The notes beneath the pieces were generated by a model. The model made no database searches. It was not told where the DNA came from and saw only the letters and a program-made list of their open reading frames with translations. Positions 5,720 to 8,060 of a stretch of DNA of 8,060 bases are shown in pieces; position 1 is the stretch's first letter, and every line of letters begins with the position of its first letter. This DNA comes from Lutispora sp. (GTDB taxonomy: Bacteria; Bacillota; Clostridia; Lutisporales; Lutisporaceae), in NCBI GenBank assembly GCA_030834765.1, contig JAUQXG010000405.1, positions 1 through 8,060 on the forward strand, given 5' to 3'. The translations under genes were made by a program, and so were the position numbers.

Positions 5720-7117
5720 TTATTTTTGTGCAATCCTTTTTTCAAAACTTCTCCATATAGCCAGTCCAGCTAGGATAACGCCAAGCCCACCGCCTATCAT
5801 TTCAAATTCATAGATCAGGTTATCCTGAAAGGTTTTCATAACGGGAGCTGCTGATAGCAAAATACCCAGTATGGTCACTGCCAGCACGGTGTTGGAAATA
5901 GCAATAGCTATTTTATTATTTTTTATCATTTCATAAGGTCTCTTTTCATTAGGATACTTCTTCCTCAACTTGCTGTAAGAGAGAAATAAAAGTACATAAG
6001 GGAAAAGTGCAGTGAGGGCAGTCATGGTAATAAGAATATTGTAGATGGCATCTACAGAAGGTAATAGGTTGGTGCCAAGAAGTATGATTGTTACGATGAT
6101 TGCCTGAAGGCTTACGGCATGTACCGGGATATTATGCTTGTTGACTCTGGATAGAGCTTCCGGAAAAACACCTTTTTTTACACTGCCGAAAAGCATTTTT
6201 ACAGGTGAGGCGATATATATAATGATGGTTCCGATAACAGAAAGCCCGATTGAAAAAGCAATCAATTGTATAAACCAGGGTCCAATGCCTAAAGTAGAAG
6301 TAACCGCTGAAAGGGATTCGAGGATGCCTCTTGAAGCAGTTATTTTGTCCGTTGAAAGAATAGAAGTTATGGCAATAGAACCTAATACATAAAGACTTGC
6401 AACGATTGCAGCAGATAGTATGATCGCTTTAGGAAAGTTTTTCTTTGGGTCTTTTACATCCGTTATAAAGTTGGCAGTTATTTCTGCGCCAGAAAGAGCA
6501 AACATCACAGATGATATGGCAGCCATAGAGTCCATATTGAGCTTTGGCATCATGGTTGAGATTGTATAGGTAGAGGAGGAAGGATTTTTCAGGATTACAA
6601 TAGAAATAAAGGCTGTCACGATCAATAATGCGGATGGTATCGTTGACCCTAGAGCACCTATATTGGTAAAGAACTTTCCGAAGGTCATGCCTTTTGTGCT
6701 GATAAAGGATAATATACAAAAGGTAGCCAGAGAAAGAAGCAATACAAAATTCTTATCACTTGCAAGGTGGGGTTGACCCAAGGCAAAAGAAATATTAACG
6801 GAAAAAAAGGTAAGAAAAGAAGAATACCAAAATATTTTGGCAGTCCAATTAAGCCAAGATACCATAAAACCCCATTTTTCGCCGTAGGCTTCTTTTACCC
6901 ATTCATAAAGACCACCATCTTTTTGGTAGGTTGAAGCCAATTCTGCACATATCAGTGCACTAGGAACAAAGAAGATAAAAGAAAATAATACCCATATTGG
7001 AATAGCACCTAGACCTAGACCGAAGCTATCAGCAGTGGACTTAGCAATCCATCTTATACCGAAAATTGCGGAGACATTCATAAAGACTAAGTCCCACAAA
7101 CCGATTTTTCTTTTCAT
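5720..7117 (-). CDS. APC-superfamily amino acid permease (glutamate:GABA antiporter-like branch)
   Basis: This 465-residue integral membrane protein has about 12 hydrophobic segments along its length. The N-terminus IGLWDLVFMNVSAIFGIRWI (5-24) corresponds to the first helix, with the family's glycine break. CAELASTYQKDGGLYEWVKEAYG (57-79) is the conserved stretch at the helix 2 to cytoplasmic loop region of amino acid/polyamine/organocation carriers, closest in style to the GadC/YjeM-like group. SGAEITANFITDVKDPKKNFPKA, translated from about 6495-6430, is the typical motif after helix 6. The substrate is probably an amino acid, but which one cannot be read. The ATG at 7117 is preceded by AAAGGA at a rather long 12-nt spacing. 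It is first in a probable two-gene unit with the Xaa-Pro peptidase and diverges from the CoA-disulfide-reductase-like gene. Confidence 0.93.
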   Translation of the reverse strand: MKRKIGLWDLVFMNVSAIFGIRWIAKSTADSFGLGLGAIPIWVLFSFIFFVPSALICAELASTYQKDGGLYEWVKEAYGEKWGFMVSWLNWTAKIFWYSSFLTFFSVNISFALGQPHLASDKNFVLLLSLATFCILSFISTKGMTFGKFFTNIGALGSTIPSALLIVTAFISIVILKNPSSSTYTISTMMPKLNMDSMAAISSVMFALSGAEITANFITDVKDPKKNFPKAIILSAAIVASLYVLGSIAITSILSTDKITASRGILESLSAVTSTLGIGPWFIQLIAFSIGLSVIGTIIIYIASPVKMLFGSVKKGVFPEALSRVNKHNIPVHAVSLQAIIVTIILLGTNLLPSVDAIYNILITMTALTALFPYVLLFLSYSKLRKKYPNEKRPYEMIKNNKIAIAISNTVLAVTILGILLSAAPVMKTFQDNLIYEFEMIGGGLGVILAGLAIWRSFEKRIAQK

Positions 7118-7187
7118 AGTAAGTATCCGTCCTTTCAGTCAATAAGCTTTATATATTTTAGTCATGTTAGGAAAATCAACGAAGTTT

Positions 7188-7216
7188 ATTATAACATTTC
7201 AGTATGACGAAAACAA
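7188..7216 (-). promoter_or_regulatory. Probable promoter of the permease-peptidase unit (extended -10)
   Basis: On the minus strand a perfect TATAAT (7193-7188) is preceded by TGT, giving the extended -10 pattern TGnTATAAT. A TTGTTT (7216-7211) lies 17 nt upstream as a modest -35. This implies a leader of about 65 nt before the permease ATG. Confidence 0.6.
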
Positions 7217-7226
7217 ACAAAAACTT

Positions 7227-7251
7227 ATACAATATAACAAAATACAATATA
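7227..7251. repeat. Direct repeat between divergent promoters, candidate operator
   Basis: ATACAATATA occurs twice (7227-7236 and 7242-7251) with a 15-nt period. It lies just upstream of the permease -35 and between the two divergent genes, where an activator or shared repressor would bind. The motif matches no regulator I recognise, and the surroundings are very AT-rich. Confidence 0.35.
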
Positions 7252-7269
7252 TAAAAATTAGAAAATCAA

Positions 7270-7278
7270 TGCTATGAT
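7270..7278 (+). promoter_or_regulatory. Candidate extended -10 for the CoA-disulfide-reductase-like gene
   Basis: TGCTATGAT fits TGn plus a -10 box with 5 of 6 matches. The -35 position 17 nt upstream is poor, and it overlaps the end of the second ATACAATATA copy. The leader would be about 80 nt. This is a weak call. Confidence 0.3.
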
Positions 7279-7364
7279 TAAAAGATAAATACCATTATTT
7301 ATAAATATATTGGCAATAACTTATATAGACCACAAATTCTTATTGATAAATTGGAGGTACTGAT

Positions 7365-8060
7365 ATGAGCAAAAAAGTATTAATAGTAGGCGGAGTTGCC
7401 GGAGGTGCTTCAGCAGCGGCCAGACTTAGACGTCTTGATGAAAATGCCCAAATCATCATGTTTGAGAAGGATCAATATATATCCTTTGCAAATTGCGGAC
7501 TGCCTTACCATATTGGAGAAACAATCAAACAGAGAGGGAAGCTTTTAGTACAGACTCCTGAAGCGATGAAGTCAAGATTTGAGATTGATGTGAGAATAAA
7601 TAGCGAAGTAACCAATATAGATATAAAAAACAAAACCGTAAAGGTGAAAAGTGCCGATAAAGGAGAATATGAGGAAAGCTATGACTTTTTAATACTTTCC
7701 CCGGGAGCAAAACCAATAAAACCGAATATACCAGGAATTGAAAGCGATAGAATACTGACACTTAGAAATATTCCTGATACAGATAAGATAAAAGCATATA
7801 TAGATCAAAAAAATGTAAAATCCGCAGTAGTAATAGGCGGAGGCTTCATAGGTGTTGAAATGGCAGAAAATCTTAGGAATAGAAAAGTAGAAGTAACGCT
7901 AGTGGAAGCCGCACCTCATATACTTGCCCCATTTGACACAGAAATGGTTTTGATTGCTGAAAAGGAGTTAGAGAATAATGGCGTTCATCTCGTTTTAGGA
8001 GATGGGGTAAAATCCTTTGAAGAAAAAGAGAACTCCGTTGAGGTGACCTTAAGCAGTGGA
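7365..8060 (+). CDS. CoA-disulfide reductase-like FAD/NAD(P)-dependent oxidoreductase, 5' part
   Basis: The window holds the first 232 codons and the gene runs off the right edge. The product is a flavoprotein disulfide reductase of the CoA-disulfide reductase/NADH oxidase/NADH peroxidase family. VLIVGGVAGGASAAARLRR (5-23) is the FAD Rossmann motif. SFANCGLPYHIG (40-51) contains the single redox cysteine C44, in the position of the CoA-binding cysteine of S. aureus CoADR. SPGAKP (112-117) is the usual second FAD-contact motif, and VVIGGGFIGVEMAENL (155-170) begins the NAD(P) domain. The expected reaction is NAD(P)H reduction of CoA disulfide, or of polysulfide or peroxide in some relatives. 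Whether a C-terminal rhodanese domain follows, as in several clostridial homologues, cannot be seen. The ATG has an ideal GGAGGT six bases upstream (7353-7358). It diverges from the permease over a 247-nt gap. Confidence 0.92.
   Translation, partial: MSKKVLIVGGVAGGASAAARLRRLDENAQIIMFEKDQYISFANCGLPYHIGETIKQRGKLLVQTPEAMKSRFEIDVRINSEVTNIDIKNKTVKVKSADKGEYEESYDFLILSPGAKPIKPNIPGIESDRILTLRNIPDTDKIKAYIDQKNVKSAVVIGGGFIGVEMAENLRNRKVEVTLVEAAPHILAPFDTEMVLIAEKELENNGVHLVLGDGVKSFEEKENSVEVTLSSG

Noticed and set aside
7165..7270. Possible CodY boxes in the divergent region (GATTTTCC... on the minus strand, ...AGAAAATC on the plus strand).
   Set aside because: The best matches reach only about 10 of 15 positions, which is expected by chance in such AT-rich DNA.
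1..8060. CRISPR arrays, insertion sequences, tRNA/rRNA genes, prophage or toxin-antitoxin modules.
   Set aside because: No regularly spaced repeats, transposase motifs, terminal inverted repeats or cloverleaf sequences were seen on either strand.

Overview
The window is AT-rich DNA with Shine-Dalgarno sites of the AGGAG/GGGG type, several TTG and GTG starts and compact intrinsic terminators. Together with an anaerobic carbon-monoxide-dehydrogenase-type protein and a Nim-type flavoprotein, this points to a strictly anaerobic low-GC Firmicute of the Clostridia. I cannot name the genus from the sequence. No mobile element, CRISPR array, tRNA or rRNA was seen, and no stretch longer than 300 bases lacks a gene.

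Layout. A perfect-stem hairpin (24-57) comes first. Next is a plus-strand group: a lipoprotein serpin (168-1406), a NimA/pyridoxamine-phosphate-oxidase-like flavoprotein 25 nt behind it (1432-1899), a terminator (1908-1949), and a small four-helix membrane protein of the 'putative ABC transporter permease' family (1963-2412). The last gene converges on a minus-strand block across a shared hairpin (2397-2430). The minus-strand block, in transcription order, is an APC-superfamily amino acid permease (7117-5720), an M24 Xaa-Pro peptidase (5635-4559) with a strong terminator (4509-4548), and a CooS-fold protein (4352-2436). At the right edge, diverging from the permease, is the first 232 codons of a CoA-disulfide-reductase-like flavoprotein (7365 onward).

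How the genes fit together. The permease and the Xaa-Pro peptidase look like a small amino acid/peptide utilisation unit. The serpin probably protects the cell surface against proteases. The Nim-like flavoprotein, the CooS-like protein and the CoA-disulfide reductase are all redox or stress-type proteins of anaerobes, but no direct functional link between them is shown by the sequence.

Main point of interest. The 'CO dehydrogenase' is probably not a CO dehydrogenase. One C-cluster cysteine (Cys295 of C. hydrogenoformans CODH-II) is a glutamate (E303). A second glutamate (E564) sits two residues before the conserved lysine (K566). The catalytic His93 is a tyrosine (Y99), and the histidine relay behind it is largely gone. 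The resulting set, His-Glu-Cys-Cys-Cys-Cys-Glu-x-Lys, is that of hybrid cluster protein (hydroxylamine reductase). It matches the description of the deviant CooS-V of C. hydrogenoformans, which carries an Fe/S/O hybrid cluster and has no CO activity. Its N-terminal D-cluster motif is CX2C instead of CX7C. No nickel-insertion gene (cooC) or cooF lies nearby.
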